64,000 nucleotides of DNA from Flavobacterium sp. LC2016-23 (GCF_009674775.1 NZ_WKKE01000013.1:62001-126000), one strand, 5' to 3'; shown: positions 26,407 to 33,454, counted from the first letter of the stretch. Notes: generated by a model from the letters alone, not told the origin. Program-made: numbers and translations.

Positions 26407-26442
26407 ATTATTTTTTATAAGTTTTTACTTATAAAAAATAAT
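26407..26442. promoter_or_regulatory. perfect 16-bp inverted repeat at the DUF6934 promoter
   Basis: Arms ATTATTTTTTATAAGT (26407-26422) and its exact complement (26427-26442) around TTTT. It covers the region where a -33 box would lie and directly abuts the -7 box, the expected place for an autorepressor. Confidence 0.65.
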
Positions 26443-26497
26443 ATTATTTGATTTCTTTTTTAATTTTTTAAATTGAAATCGAAAGAATCTCCTAAAT

Positions 26498-26520
26498 GCG
26501 ATTGCTTCGTTCCTCGCAAT
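26498..26520. repeat. small hairpin ATTGC...GCAAT
   Basis: GCGATTGCTTCGTTCCTCGC with a complementary tail GCAAT lies between the DUF6934 promoter and the next gene end. Similar words recur in flavobacterial intergenic DNA. Confidence 0.4.
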
Positions 26521-26527
26521 GAGATCA

Positions 26528-26977
26528 TTACTTTGGTTGCCGTCTTTTTGTGTTTTGCTTTTTGTAGTATGGAAATACCCATAAATCATAACCATCAGGA
26601 ATATATGTGGTGCAATCTTCTACTTTACAAATCTGAAAAGAATGAATCACATGTTCATACATAGTTTTTTTATTAAATTTTAAATGAATGCCCTTATTGG
26701 AATCTTTTGCTTCTATTATTTTTCTTATTTCTGATTGAAAAAGACTTAAAATACTATCATCATATTTTTTATTTCCGATCAGTTTTAATGAAATAACTGA
26801 TTTTGTTTTTATATATTCCTCTAAAGAAAAACCCAGCACTTTTTCGTCGTCTTTATCGCGATAATCAATTTTAGTAGCTTTTTGTTCAAATGTATCGTTT
26901 CTTAACATCCATAACAAACACGCAGAAATGAAGATAATAAGGAATGCAGAGTAAAAGTAAAATGGTTTAATTTTCAT
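26528..26977 (-). CDS. hypothetical membrane-anchored protein
   Basis: 149 residues: one N-terminal membrane helix (about residues 5-24), then a soluble, charged domain with KFNKKTMYEHVIHSFQICKVEDCTTY and a hydrophobic DGYDLWVFPYY near the end. Two Cys (CKVEDC) could form a disulphide outside the cytoplasm. I do not recognise the family. It sits within the R1-rich variable region, with no co-directional partner at close spacing. Confidence 0.6.
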   Translation of the reverse strand: MKIKPFYFYSAFLIIFISACLLWMLRNDTFEQKATKIDYRDKDDEKVLGFSLEEYIKTKSVISLKLIGNKKYDDSILSLFQSEIRKIIEAKDSNKGIHLKFNKKTMYEHVIHSFQICKVEDCTTYIPDGYDLWVFPYYKKQNTKRRQPK

Positions 26978-27006
26978 TATAATTTTTTCTTTTTAATAGG
27001 AGCAAG

Positions 27007-27057
27007 TTAGTACTTAATTGTTTCTCTTTTTTATTTCTTCAATAGCATATTGGGTTG
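27007..27057 (-). pseudogene. duplicated 3' fragment of HEAT-repeat gene
   Basis: 49 of 51 bases match 24877-24927, the last codons and stop of the HEAT-repeat gene. It ends a few bases before an R1-type hairpin. A relic. Confidence 0.85.
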
Positions 27058-27062
27058 CACCA

Positions 27063-27096
27063 ATGCTGTGCAAGTCTCACGACTTCGCAAAGCGAT
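27063..27096. repeat. compact R1-type hairpin
   Basis: ATGCTGTGCAAGTC...GACTTCGCAAAGCG: R1 end sequences joined without the middle, directly beside the HEAT gene fragment. Confidence 0.7.
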
Positions 27097-27135
27097 TTTG
27101 ATTTTAAGAATTAAAACTTTGACAGCAGTGAATAG

Positions 27136-27342
27136 TTAAATCTTTCTTTGAACTATCAAAACAATCCAGATTATAATGCCAAAGATGATGGAAAATACAA
27201 GATCGATTTTATCAAAATTTTTAAAGTCTAATATGTAATGAATTCCCGAAGAAACGGTACAACTGATTAAGAGTTTTAAAAATCTATTTGTCCAACTTTT
27301 ATCCTGATATTTCCAGTTCTCTTTCTTTATAGTGCTTTTCAT
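27136..27342 (-). CDS. small two-helix membrane protein
   Basis: 68 residues from the ATG at 27342 (MKSTIKKENWKYQDKSWTNR), a basic soluble start followed by two hydrophobic stretches (around residues 22-38 and 46-64). An upstream in-frame start would overlap the PhzF gene and is less likely. The family is unknown. Small two-helix proteins of this kind in variable regions are sometimes immunity proteins, but nothing here proves that. Confidence 0.5.
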   Translation of the reverse strand: MKSTIKKENWKYQDKSWTNRFLKLLISCTVSSGIHYILDFKNFDKIDLVFSIIFGIIIWIVLIVQRKI

Positions 27343-27385
27343 CTGAGTGATATTTGTAATAATTGTTAATTTGCAAAGTCTTGAT

Positions 27386-28183
27386 TTATAAAATAAAATC
27401 ACCTTCCAAAACAATCAGAGCTTCGCCTAAAATAGAAACCTTGTCCTGTAAAAGTTCGGTAGTCATGGTTCCGGTTCTCAGGGAAGACTGATACGCATTT
27501 AGTTTTGTTTTATTCAGTTTTAAGGCCCAGTATTTGGTCAAAAAGGTCTGAACACCGCCTGTTACCGGATCTTCGTTTGTTCCTGCCCAGGGCCAGAAAT
27601 AGCGGTAGTGAAAATCAAAATCGGTGTGGTCAGACGCTGCGGTCACCAACACGCCGCTTATTCCGGTATGCGAATTTACCAATGCCGTAAAATCGGGTTT
27701 TAAATCGGCCAGTCTGCGGGCACTTTCGATTTCGATTAGGATGATTTTATTGTTGGGACTGTATCTTTTAGACACAACTTCAGAAATGCCCAAGGCATCG
27801 AGCATCTTTTGAGGCACGTCTGTGTCTTCGGTGTCATAAACCGGAAAAAACATTTTGATTTTCTGACCTTCTTTTTCAATCACCAATTCCACATTATCGT
27901 AGTTGATAAACGTTATGCGGTCTAACGAAGTGGTGCTGAAAACAATCTTAGAAGAAGCCAGTGTCGCATGTCCGCACAACGGAATCTCCGTCTTTGGACT
28001 AAAAAACCGGATGCTGTACGTATTGTCCGTTAGTGGTTTGATAAAAGCGGTTTCCGAGAAGCCAATTTCAGCCGCAATGCTTTGCATCTCAGCCGCATCT
28101 AAATCGGTGTCCGGCAGACAAACTGCCGCAGGATTGCCTTTGTATTTTTGATTGGTAAACGAGTCAACAAAATAGGTTTTCAT
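27386..28183 (-). CDS. PhzF family isomerase
   Basis: 265 residues of the PhzF/YddE fold (two diaminopimelate-epimerase-like halves). Family marks are KYKGNPAAVCLPD near the N-terminus, the catalytic-Glu segment EIGFSETAFI (about residues 40-50), the substrate loop PLCGHATLASSKIVF and the second half's WPWAGTNEDPVTGG. PhzF relatives isomerise or bind small aromatic or amino-acid-like substrates. No phenazine genes are present, so the true substrate is unknown. An R1 element lies upstream. Confidence 0.9.
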   Translation of the reverse strand: MKTYFVDSFTNQKYKGNPAAVCLPDTDLDAAEMQSIAAEIGFSETAFIKPLTDNTYSIRFFSPKTEIPLCGHATLASSKIVFSTTSLDRITFINYDNVELVIEKEGQKIKMFFPVYDTEDTDVPQKMLDALGISEVVSKRYSPNNKIILIEIESARRLADLKPDFTALVNSHTGISGVLVTAASDHTDFDFHYRYFWPWAGTNEDPVTGGVQTFLTKYWALKLNKTKLNAYQSSLRTGTMTTELLQDKVSILGEALIVLEGDFIL

Positions 28184-28252
28184 TCTTTTTAGATTCTGGG
28201 TTTAGAGTTACTAAAAGTAGGAATGTTAAATGAATTTATTGAAGTTTTTTTT

Positions 28253-28402
28253 GCTGTGCGAAGTCTCCCGACTTCGTACCCGCTGCTATATTCCGTTTGC
28301 AATGATTTTATTTTTCTTTGTGGCTTATTGGAGTGGGTACGAAGTTGAGAGACTTCGCACAGCAGTCGCGACATTTAAGAATGAAGACATCGGAGAGCTG
28401 GG
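28253..28402. repeat. R1 palindromic element, complete copy
   Basis: Left end GCTGTGCGAAGTC... (28253-28281) and right end ...GACTTCGCACAGC (28335-28363) are inverted copies. Each also folds alone (CGAAGTC/GACTTCG). A ~54-bp AT-rich middle and a 39-bp tail (AGTCGCGACATTTAAG...) complete a ~150-bp element. An extra partial end (ACTTCGCACAGCG) follows at 28403-28415. Confidence 0.88.
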
Positions 28403-28417
28403 ACTTCGCACAGCGTT

Positions 28418-28552
28418 TTATAAGAACTCTTTGGAGAGCTGTGCTGTACGATTTAAAGCATCTAATTCTTCTTCAATAAATTTTTCTCTAAAAGCCTCTT
28501 TTAACGATTCGTTACTAAGCTTTTCTTGTATGTATTTTGATAGTGGTTTCAT
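28418..28552 (-). CDS. small 44-residue protein
   Basis: Reads MKPLSKYIQEKLSNESLKEA... through FIEEELDALNRTAQLSKEFL, a charged, wholly helical peptide. Its opening (SKYIQEKL) resembles short Bacteroidota proteins that begin MKxLSxYIQExL, known to me only as uncharacterised small proteins. The 3' end lies three bases from an R1 element end, so it may have been truncated by that insertion. Coding status is likely but unproven. Confidence 0.5.
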   Translation of the reverse strand: MKPLSKYIQEKLSNESLKEAFREKFIEEELDALNRTAQLSKEFL

Positions 28553-28603
28553 GATTATATTTTATAATATATATAAATGAAATTCATCGATTTGATAAAA
28601 TAA

Positions 28604-28636
28604 AAAATCCATTTTTAAAAAATAAAAATGGATTTT
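28604..28636 (-). terminator. terminator of the lipoprotein/membrane-protein pair
   Basis: AAAATCCATTTTT / AAAAATGGATTTT hairpin, 20 bases past the stop of the 68-residue gene. Confidence 0.7.
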
Positions 28637-28656
28637 GAATAATCTTTTACAATTAC

Positions 28657-28863
28657 TTATCTGAACTTTTCAATTCGTTTAGTGAATATGTTGGCACCAA
28701 AAATAATTGCTCCCATGACAAATGGAACAAAGTGAGATATTTGCCAAAAAAGATCTATACCTGTTTTTAATCCTTGGTCTAGAGTTTCAAATATACCTAA
28801 ACCAATAAAAAATAAACAAATGACAAAAAGTACAAATTGAATTTTATAATTTATTTTAATCAT
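28657..28863 (-). CDS. small two-helix membrane protein downstream of lipoprotein
   Basis: 68 residues with two membrane helices (about 8-26 and 44-60), a short polar loop (ETLDQGLKTGIDLFWQ) and a basic C-terminus (FTKRIEKFR). It starts 19 bases after the lipoprotein stop on the same strand and shares its terminator, so the two form an operon. This size and topology suit an immunity or helper protein, which is inference only. Confidence 0.6.
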   Translation of the reverse strand: MIKINYKIQFVLFVICLFFIGLGIFETLDQGLKTGIDLFWQISHFVPFVMGAIIFGANIFTKRIEKFR

Positions 28864-28882
28864 GATGATGAATTTTAATTAG

Positions 28883-29767
28883 TTACAAGGGAAAGAGCGC
28901 GCGAGGAGTTAAAAAAAGTGTAATTGGTCCATCAGTTACATCGCCATTATCGTCTAATGTGATAAAAGTTTTCTCTACTTTTTTATAAGGTTTAATGATT
29001 TTTGGCGGATATAATTTTTTACCACCACCTTTACAGGCAGCACCCCATTCAGCACTTGCCCAAATAAATCCTGCAACGGCAACGGCTGTAGCTGTTCCAA
29101 ATGAACCAACTTCAATAGTTGCAAGACCTACAAATGCAATACCAACACCTATAGATGCGGATAAACAACTTCCAAATAATCCTCCGCTTTTAGCAGTAAT
29201 GCTACCACCATTAAAATAATAAGGGTCAAATTTATTCATTGCTTTTAACGCATCAATAAAATTATAAAAACGTTGTAACTTTTTCATAGTCATAGGCAAT
29301 AATAAAATTGCACTTTCAAAATGTAATATTGAAGTATTAAAATTTTGAGTATTTAATAGCTCATCTTTGAAAACAGTTACAGCTGTTAGTTCATTTGTAG
29401 TAAAGACATGTAAATCACTTAAATATTGAACATTTTCTTCATATGATTGATCTAATATATGAACTGTTCTTTCATCAATTTGAACACTTAAATCTTTGCC
29501 AGCTAATAGATCTTGATATTCTTCATATGGTAATTGAGGATTAGGAGCTGTTTCAGTAAAAGTTTTACTCGCAAGAGTATTACTTTTTGAGATTTCGTCA
29601 TCTTTTGTTTTTATAGCTTTAGCAACCGTAGCTATATCTTCATTACTTAATCTATTTATTTTTTGAATATTATTTGTTGAGAATTCTTCTTTAGTATCAC
29701 AAGATGATATTATAAATAATATAACGATTAATGTTAAAAATCTTGATTTTAATGAATTATTTTTCAT
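28883..29767 (-). CDS. lipoprotein with Gly/Ala-rich hydrophobic segment
   Basis: 294 residues: signal peptide with lipobox SSCD (Cys about residue 23), a Ser/Thr/Lys-rich helical region to about residue 190, then a long hydrophobic stretch rich in Gly and Ala (KSGGLFGSCLSASIGVGIAF continuing to EWGAACKGGGKK, about residues 195-250), and a polar C-terminal tail. Small Gly/Ala-rich hydrophobic segments with Cys resemble bacteriocin or pore-forming domains, but I do not recognise a family. Operon with a two-helix membrane protein. Confidence 0.6.
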   Translation of the reverse strand: MKNNSLKSRFLTLIVILFIISSCDTKEEFSTNNIQKINRLSNEDIATVAKAIKTKDDEISKSNTLASKTFTETAPNPQLPYEEYQDLLAGKDLSVQIDERTVHILDQSYEENVQYLSDLHVFTTNELTAVTVFKDELLNTQNFNTSILHFESAILLLPMTMKKLQRFYNFIDALKAMNKFDPYYFNGGSITAKSGGLFGSCLSASIGVGIAFVGLATIEVGSFGTATAVAVAGFIWASAEWGAACKGGGKKLYPPKIIKPYKKVEKTFITLDDNGDVTDGPITLFLTPRALFPL

Positions 29768-29812
29768 TATATATTGTTTAAAAATTAAAGCTTTTTAGAG
29801 TGTTTTCGTAAA

Positions 29813-29846
29813 ATTTATCCGAGTAATTACAGTTACTCGGATAAAT
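29813..29846. promoter_or_regulatory. perfect 14-bp stem-loop before the lipoprotein gene
   Basis: ATTTATCCGAGTAA, loop TTACAG, TTACTCGGATAAAT. It lies 46-79 nt upstream of the lipoprotein start. It may be a 5'-leader structure or the terminator of an unseen transcript. Confidence 0.5.
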
Positions 29847-30080
29847 TCTCAAATAGCTTCTTCATTTTTGATAATCGTATTTTACAAATTATACTATAAC
29901 TCATACTTATGACTCCTTTAGTTTACTTACTGTGAATTTTCTTTCAAATATAGAAGAAAATTTGATTCAATTATGAATCTGTCATAAATGATTTAGAAAA
30001 ATCTTACATTTGAGTGCACAATCTATTGTGTTGCTATCAACTCCTTATAACTTAATCTCTCATCCGAATTAATTACTCCG
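29847..30080. other. gap without recognisable gene
   Basis: Together with the adjacent stem-loop and R1 copy this makes a 475-bp stretch (29768-30242) without a gene. A TATATTTG -7-like box on the minus strand (29952-29945) may start the lipoprotein transcript with a long leader. Nothing else seen. Confidence 0.4.
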
Positions 30081-30228
30081 CTGCGAAGTCTCCTGACTTC
30101 GTACCCGTTGCCATATTCCGTAGAGAATAGTTTTTAATTTTCTTTGTGGCTTATTGGAGTGTGTACGAAGTCGGGAGACTTCGCACAGCAGTCGCGACAT
30201 TTAAGAATGAAGACATCGGAGAGCTGGG
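30081..30228. repeat. R1 element, near-complete copy
   Basis: Left end CTGCGAAGTCTCCTGACTTC, AT-rich middle with TTTTCTTTGTGGCTTATTGG, right end TACGAAGTCGGGAGACTTCG and the conserved tail to AGCTGGG. Same orientation as the copy at 28253. Confidence 0.88.
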
Positions 30229-30242
30229 GAAGCGGGACTGTA

Positions 30243-30608
30243 TTACAAATTATTTTTAAAGGCCAATTTTTTCTGTTTAATTTGAAATACAGCTTCCCAT
30301 GCTAGGAGGGAAGAAATTGCATGACTGTATAAAGAGATTTCAATTGCTTTCCATCCTAAGTTTAAATTCAATACTATAATTACTGATAAAATTCCAATCG
30401 ACGTAATGAAAAAAGCGGATATAAAATTATAGAATTTGTTAGGGAATTTTAAAAGAATGAAAGCAAAAAATACATTTATAAAAAACAACAATGTCAAGAT
30501 TACATAAAACCAGTAATCATCATACGTCATGAAAATCTTCTGACTAATTCCTGGAATAAAAAGGTATATAATAGACAGCATTAGATATATAAATAATCTT
30601 TTTAGCAT
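30243..30608 (-). CDS. hypothetical four-helix membrane protein
   Basis: 121 residues with four hydrophobic helices (about 4-22, 34-54, 61-81, 88-108) and a basic C-terminal tail (FQIKQKKLAFKNN). The family is unrecognised. It lies between an R1 copy and a right-half R1, 15 bases from the former, so it is effectively a cassette bounded by the repeat. Confidence 0.6.
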   Translation of the reverse strand: MLKRLFIYLMLSIIYLFIPGISQKIFMTYDDYWFYVILTLLFFINVFFAFILLKFPNKFYNFISAFFITSIGILSVIIVLNLNLGWKAIEISLYSHAISSLLAWEAVFQIKQKKLAFKNNL

Positions 30609-30639
30609 AAGTTTTGGGTTCGCATAGTTCTATTTTTTT

Positions 30640-30723
30640 TTGTGGCTTATTGGAGTGTGTACGAAGTCGGGAGACTTCGCACAGCAGTTGCGACATTTAA
30701 GATGAAGACATCGGAGAGCCGGA
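30640..30723. repeat. R1 element, right half only
   Basis: Begins TGTGGCTTATTGGAGTG, then the right end TACGAAGTCGGGAGACTTCG and the tail to GGAGAGCC. The left half is absent here and appears alone at 31038, on the other side of the next gene. Confidence 0.85.
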
Positions 30724-30739
30724 GATGTTCTTTATTTTT

Positions 30740-30943
30740 TTAAGATTTGGTTTTTATCGCTCTTATTAGTTCCTTATTACGTTTATCAGCTCTTGAATTT
30801 TGTAAAGAAATAACGGCCCAAATTGCTGCGGGAATCCAGCCAATTAAAGTTATTTGCAAGATTAGACAAATAATTGAAGTTACTATTTTTCCTCTCAAAA
30901 AGAAAGAAACACAGGGAAAGAAAATTGCAATTAATGTCATCAT
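30740..30943 (-). CDS. YqaE/Pmp3 family membrane protein
   Basis: 67 residues, two membrane helices. The family signature PCVSFFLRGKIVTSIICLIL followed by LIGWIPAAIWAVISL is the Pmp3/UPF0057 pattern. These proteolipids affect membrane potential and salt or stress tolerance. The C-terminus is charged (RADKRNKELIRAIKTKS). It sits between a right-half and a left-half R1 element. Confidence 0.88.
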   Translation of the reverse strand: MMTLIAIFFPCVSFFLRGKIVTSIICLILQITLIGWIPAAIWAVISLQNSRADKRNKELIRAIKTKS

Positions 30944-31037
30944 TTTTTTGTTTTTGTAAATATAAAAAAAAAATCACATGATTTTTTGCAGGGCTAGTTT
31001 TCAGAATCCAATTGCGGTTTTAGAAGTTCAATAGCCT

Positions 31038-31096
31038 GCTGTGCGAAGTCTCCCGACTTCGTACCCGCTGCTATATTCCGTTTAGAATAGTTTTGT
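31038..31096. repeat. R1 element, left half only
   Basis: GCTGTGCGAAGTCTCCCGAC through GCTGCTATATTCCG and TTTAGAATAG, then unrelated AT-rich sequence. Confidence 0.85.
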
Positions 31097-31197
31097 ATTA
31101 AATAAAAAAATAACAAGATAATTGCTTCAAAAAATACTCCTAAAAAGATTAAAATAATTATATTCGTTCTTCTTAATTTAACTATAAACCACTATAA

Positions 31198-31989
31198 ATG
31201 AGTATAAAACAAGCAGCTACTATAGCCGAAGTCATTCAGTTACTGGATGAAATAATAGAAAAATCAAAACTAGAGCAAAGCGCTATAGGTTTGTTTGCGA
31301 TTCTATACCGTGAAGTTACTGTAAAAGTAAAAGAAGGTATTCGCGATGGTTCTTTTCAGAATGGTGAACGAATGGAAAAACTGGATGTCATTTTTGCCAA
31401 TCGGTATTTAAAAGCGTATTATCAATATCAGGCCAAAGAAAAACCATCTGAATGTTGGGGATTTGCTTTTGAACAGGCAGAAAAATTTTGGCCGATAGTG
31501 CTGCAGCATTTACTGTTGGGAATTAACGCACATGTGAACCTTGATTTAGGAATCGCTTCAGCCCAGGTCAGCACGGTAGAAGATATCGGGGACTTAAAAT
31601 CCGATTTCGATCAGATAAACGCCATTCTTAGCAATTTGGTAGGCGGTGTCGAAAAATGCTTAATCAAAATTTGGCCAACGCTCACCATGATACTAAAATG
31701 GACCGGCAAAATGGACACCTTCTTTATTGATTTTAGCATGCAAACCGCAAGAGATGGCGCCTGGAAATTCGCCAATGAATTTGTGGCCGTTCCCGAAAAT
31801 CAAATAGAGGCCTGTATACAGCTAAGAGATCAACGAATCACAGAAATTGCCCGACTAGTGTCAAACCCCGGATATTTTGTGAGTGCCGTTTTCAAGTTCA
31901 TTCGCTTATTCGAAAGAGGAACTGTCGCCCAAAAAATAATGGATATGCAGATCATGGAAGAAAAAAATATGGAATGTGTGGCTACCTAA
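31198..31989 (+). CDS. DUF5995 family protein
   Basis: 263 residues, no signal peptide. It matches the DUF5995 family: GLFAILYREVTVKVKEGI, RMEKLDVIFANRYLKAYYQY, and the conserved LLGINAHVNLDLGIA (about residues 103-117), in which His and Asp may bind a metal. All-helical; the fold and enzymatic role are unknown. It is the first + strand gene after a run of - strand genes and stands alone. Confidence 0.82.
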   Translation: MSIKQAATIAEVIQLLDEIIEKSKLEQSAIGLFAILYREVTVKVKEGIRDGSFQNGERMEKLDVIFANRYLKAYYQYQAKEKPSECWGFAFEQAEKFWPIVLQHLLLGINAHVNLDLGIASAQVSTVEDIGDLKSDFDQINAILSNLVGGVEKCLIKIWPTLTMILKWTGKMDTFFIDFSMQTARDGAWKFANEFVAVPENQIEACIQLRDQRITEIARLVSNPGYFVSAVFKFIRLFERGTVAQKIMDMQIMEEKNMECVAT

Positions 31990-32051
31990 TTTCAAAAGAT
32001 AGCTTTGTCTTTTAGGTATTTTATGCTCAAATCTGTCTTGCAAAGTCTTTT

Positions 32052-32120
32052 GCTGTGGGAAGTCCTCGACTTTGCATAGCAATCCTGACATTTAAGAAGG
32101 AACACTTCAGAGATTTGGGT
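32052..32120. repeat. degenerate R1 element, middle deleted
   Basis: GCTGTGGGAAGTCCTCGACT joined directly to a right end (TTTGCATAGC) and a diverged tail (CTGACATTTAAGAAGGAACA...). It lies just before hairpin array 1. Confidence 0.65.
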
Positions 32121-32133
32121 TTCTCAAATTTCT

Positions 32134-32249
32134 GTGTGAAAACGAAAATAAAAATCAACTTTCACACCACTTTCGTGTGAAAGTGAAAATAAAAAGTAAG
32201 TTTCACACAACTTCTGTGTGAAAATGAAAATAAAAATCAACTTTCACAC
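32134..32249. repeat. hairpin array 1: three 34-bp hairpins, 41-bp period
   Basis: Units at 32134-32167, 32175-32208 and 32216-32249. Each has arms GTGTGAAA and TTTCACAC around an 18-nt A-rich loop (GAAAATAAAAA core). Spacers are 7 nt. The array lies upstream of the XRE-transferase operon. The loops are A-rich on the + strand, the reverse of array 2. Confidence 0.9.
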
Positions 32250-32381
32250 AAGTTTTGCCTGGCGCATTGAGGCAAACTTCCAAAAAGATCAGATAGAAGA
32301 AAAAATAAGCAGATGTAGTAAATTATGTACGAAAAAATGTACTTTTGTTTCCTCCCTAACAAGCAAACAAATAGTATCGTA

Positions 32382-32401
32382 CCAAAACAATCTTGTTTTG
32401 G
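32382..32401. promoter_or_regulatory. operator-like palindrome upstream of XRE gene
   Basis: CCAAAACAA-TC-TTGTTTTGG, perfect 9-bp arms, about 45 bp before the XRE start. Candidate autoregulatory site, or a terminator stem without a clear T-run. Confidence 0.5.
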
Positions 32402-32432
32402 GGCGGGTATTATTTTTTAAAAGAATTTTAAA

Positions 32433-32440
32433 TATCTTTG
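32433..32440 (+). promoter_or_regulatory. -7 element immediately before XRE start
   Basis: TATCTTTG ends 4 nt before the ATG at 32445, so the transcript would start at or near the start codon (leaderless). No -33 TTTG at the usual distance. Confidence 0.45.
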
Positions 32441-32444
32441 AATT

Positions 32445-32855
32445 ATGAGTACAGCAACAAAACCAAATCACATAGGGCGAAAAATCAGCCGTATTCGTGA
32501 GCTAAAAGACATGAAACAGGAAGCCTTAGCGCAGGCTTTAGGAACCAATCAGCAGGCCGTTTCTATTATGGAAAACAGCGAGACTATTGATGAAGAAAAA
32601 TTAATTGAAGTAGCTAAGGCTCTTGGTGTAAGTGTAGAAGCCATTAAAAACTTTTCGGAAGAAGCTGTTTTTAATATTATTGGGAATACTTTTGAAGATA
32701 ATGGCTCAATTACTACAGGTAATTACCATTGTACTTTCAATCCTCTTGATAAAGTGATTGAATTGTACGAACGTTTGATTCAGGCTGAAAAAGAACTGGT
32801 GAAAGCCGAGAAAGAAAAGGTCGAGTATTTAGAAAGAGTATTGAAAGAAAAGTAA
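32445..32855 (+). CDS. XRE-family regulator with C-terminal coiled coil
   Basis: 136 residues. HTH at about residues 8-62 (GRKISRIRELKDMKQEALAQ, ALGTNQQAVSIMENSETIDE), with the Bacteroidota-typical LGVSVEAIKNFSEEAVFNII next. A middle segment follows (YHCTFNPLDKVIELYERL), then a Glu/Lys coiled coil (about 108-136) likely for dimerisation. It lies 40 bp upstream of the ADP-ribosyltransferase gene on the same strand, and no terminator separates them. It may repress the operon through the upstream palindrome and could also bind the hairpin array. Close relatives are common as free-standing regulators, so its link to the transferase is inferred from position. Confidence 0.9.
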   Translation: MSTATKPNHIGRKISRIRELKDMKQEALAQALGTNQQAVSIMENSETIDEEKLIEVAKALGVSVEAIKNFSEEAVFNIIGNTFEDNGSITTGNYHCTFNPLDKVIELYERLIQAEKELVKAEKEKVEYLERVLKEK

Positions 32856-32895
32856 TAGTCTCGAAAGACAGTTTTTATAACATTGTTCAGAAGTC

Positions 32896-33453
32896 ATGGA
32901 GAAAGATTTACAAAAATATGTTGAAACTTTTTTGACCACAGAGCTAAAAGAAATTCTCCATTCTAATCGACACAAAAATACAAGTGAGTTAAATGAATTT
33001 GAAAAAGCAATTATTTATAATTATTCTGATATTGGTTATGAATCTTTGAATGAAACTTTAAGAGATGGAAAAGACTTACCTGAATTTGGAAAATATATAA
33101 ACTATGCTCTTAAAAAGTTACCGGACTATAAATTGCTTTGTTACCGTTCAATAAGAGTTAGTAAGTCTAAATTACAGAAATATTATGATGCTTTTACAAA
33201 TAACTCAATTATAATAGAAAAGAGCTTTTTATCTTGCAGTAAGTCAAGATTCGTAGCTTCAGGTTTTAGCAGTAGTCCAATATTCATAATTTCTTCTAAA
33301 AGAGGAAAAGAGATAGAAAAAATTGCTAAATTTGGTATAGACAATGGAGAAAATGAAAGAGAAGTGCTATTTATGTCAGGTTCAAAATTTAAAGTTATGG
33401 ATATTACAGAAGAAGCAGATAAAACGATTAGAATAACACTAGAAGAAGTTTGA
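32896..33453 (+). CDS. cytosolic ADP-ribosyltransferase (ADPrib_exo_Tox-like)
   Basis: 185 residues comprising essentially one ART domain, with no signal peptide or secretion signal. The complete mono-ADP-ribosyltransferase signature is visible: helix IIYNYSDIGYESLNETLRDG (residues 39-58), the NAD-binding Arg in LLCYRSIR (R84), the S-x-S strand in KSFLSCSKS (S113/S115), and the bi-glutamate loop NEREVLFMSGSKFKV (E154-x-E156) with the typical SKFKV strand. This is the arginine-type pattern of the clostridial iota/VIP2-like class. The stop is one base before the next start. It probably modifies a protein or nucleic acid inside the cell; the target is unknown. Confidence 0.88.
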   Translation: MEKDLQKYVETFLTTELKEILHSNRHKNTSELNEFEKAIIYNYSDIGYESLNETLRDGKDLPEFGKYINYALKKLPDYKLLCYRSIRVSKSKLQKYYDAFTNNSIIIEKSFLSCSKSRFVASGFSSSPIFIISSKRGKEIEKIAKFGIDNGENEREVLFMSGSKFKVMDITEEADKTIRITLEEV

Positions 33454-33454
33454 T

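Noticed and set aside
27386..28183. Phenazine biosynthesis gene
   Set aside because: PhzF-fold isomerases are widespread; no other phz genes are in the window.
28230..28580. 116-residue + strand frame
   Set aside because: Runs through the R1 element and the antisense of the 44-residue gene; composition matches the repeat.
32134..32249. CRISPR array
   Set aside because: Repeats are 34-bp hairpins with 7-nt spacers; no variable 25-40-nt spacers and no cas genes.
32218..32448. 76-residue + strand frame
   Set aside because: Begins inside hairpin array 1 and runs through the XRE promoter; no coding evidence.
32134..33453. Classical type III toxin-antitoxin (RNA repeats plus ribonuclease)
   Set aside because: The repeat array is suggestive, but the coding partner is an ADP-ribosyltransferase, not a ToxN-like ribonuclease, and an XRE gene intervenes. 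Kept only as an idea for the RNA role of the array.
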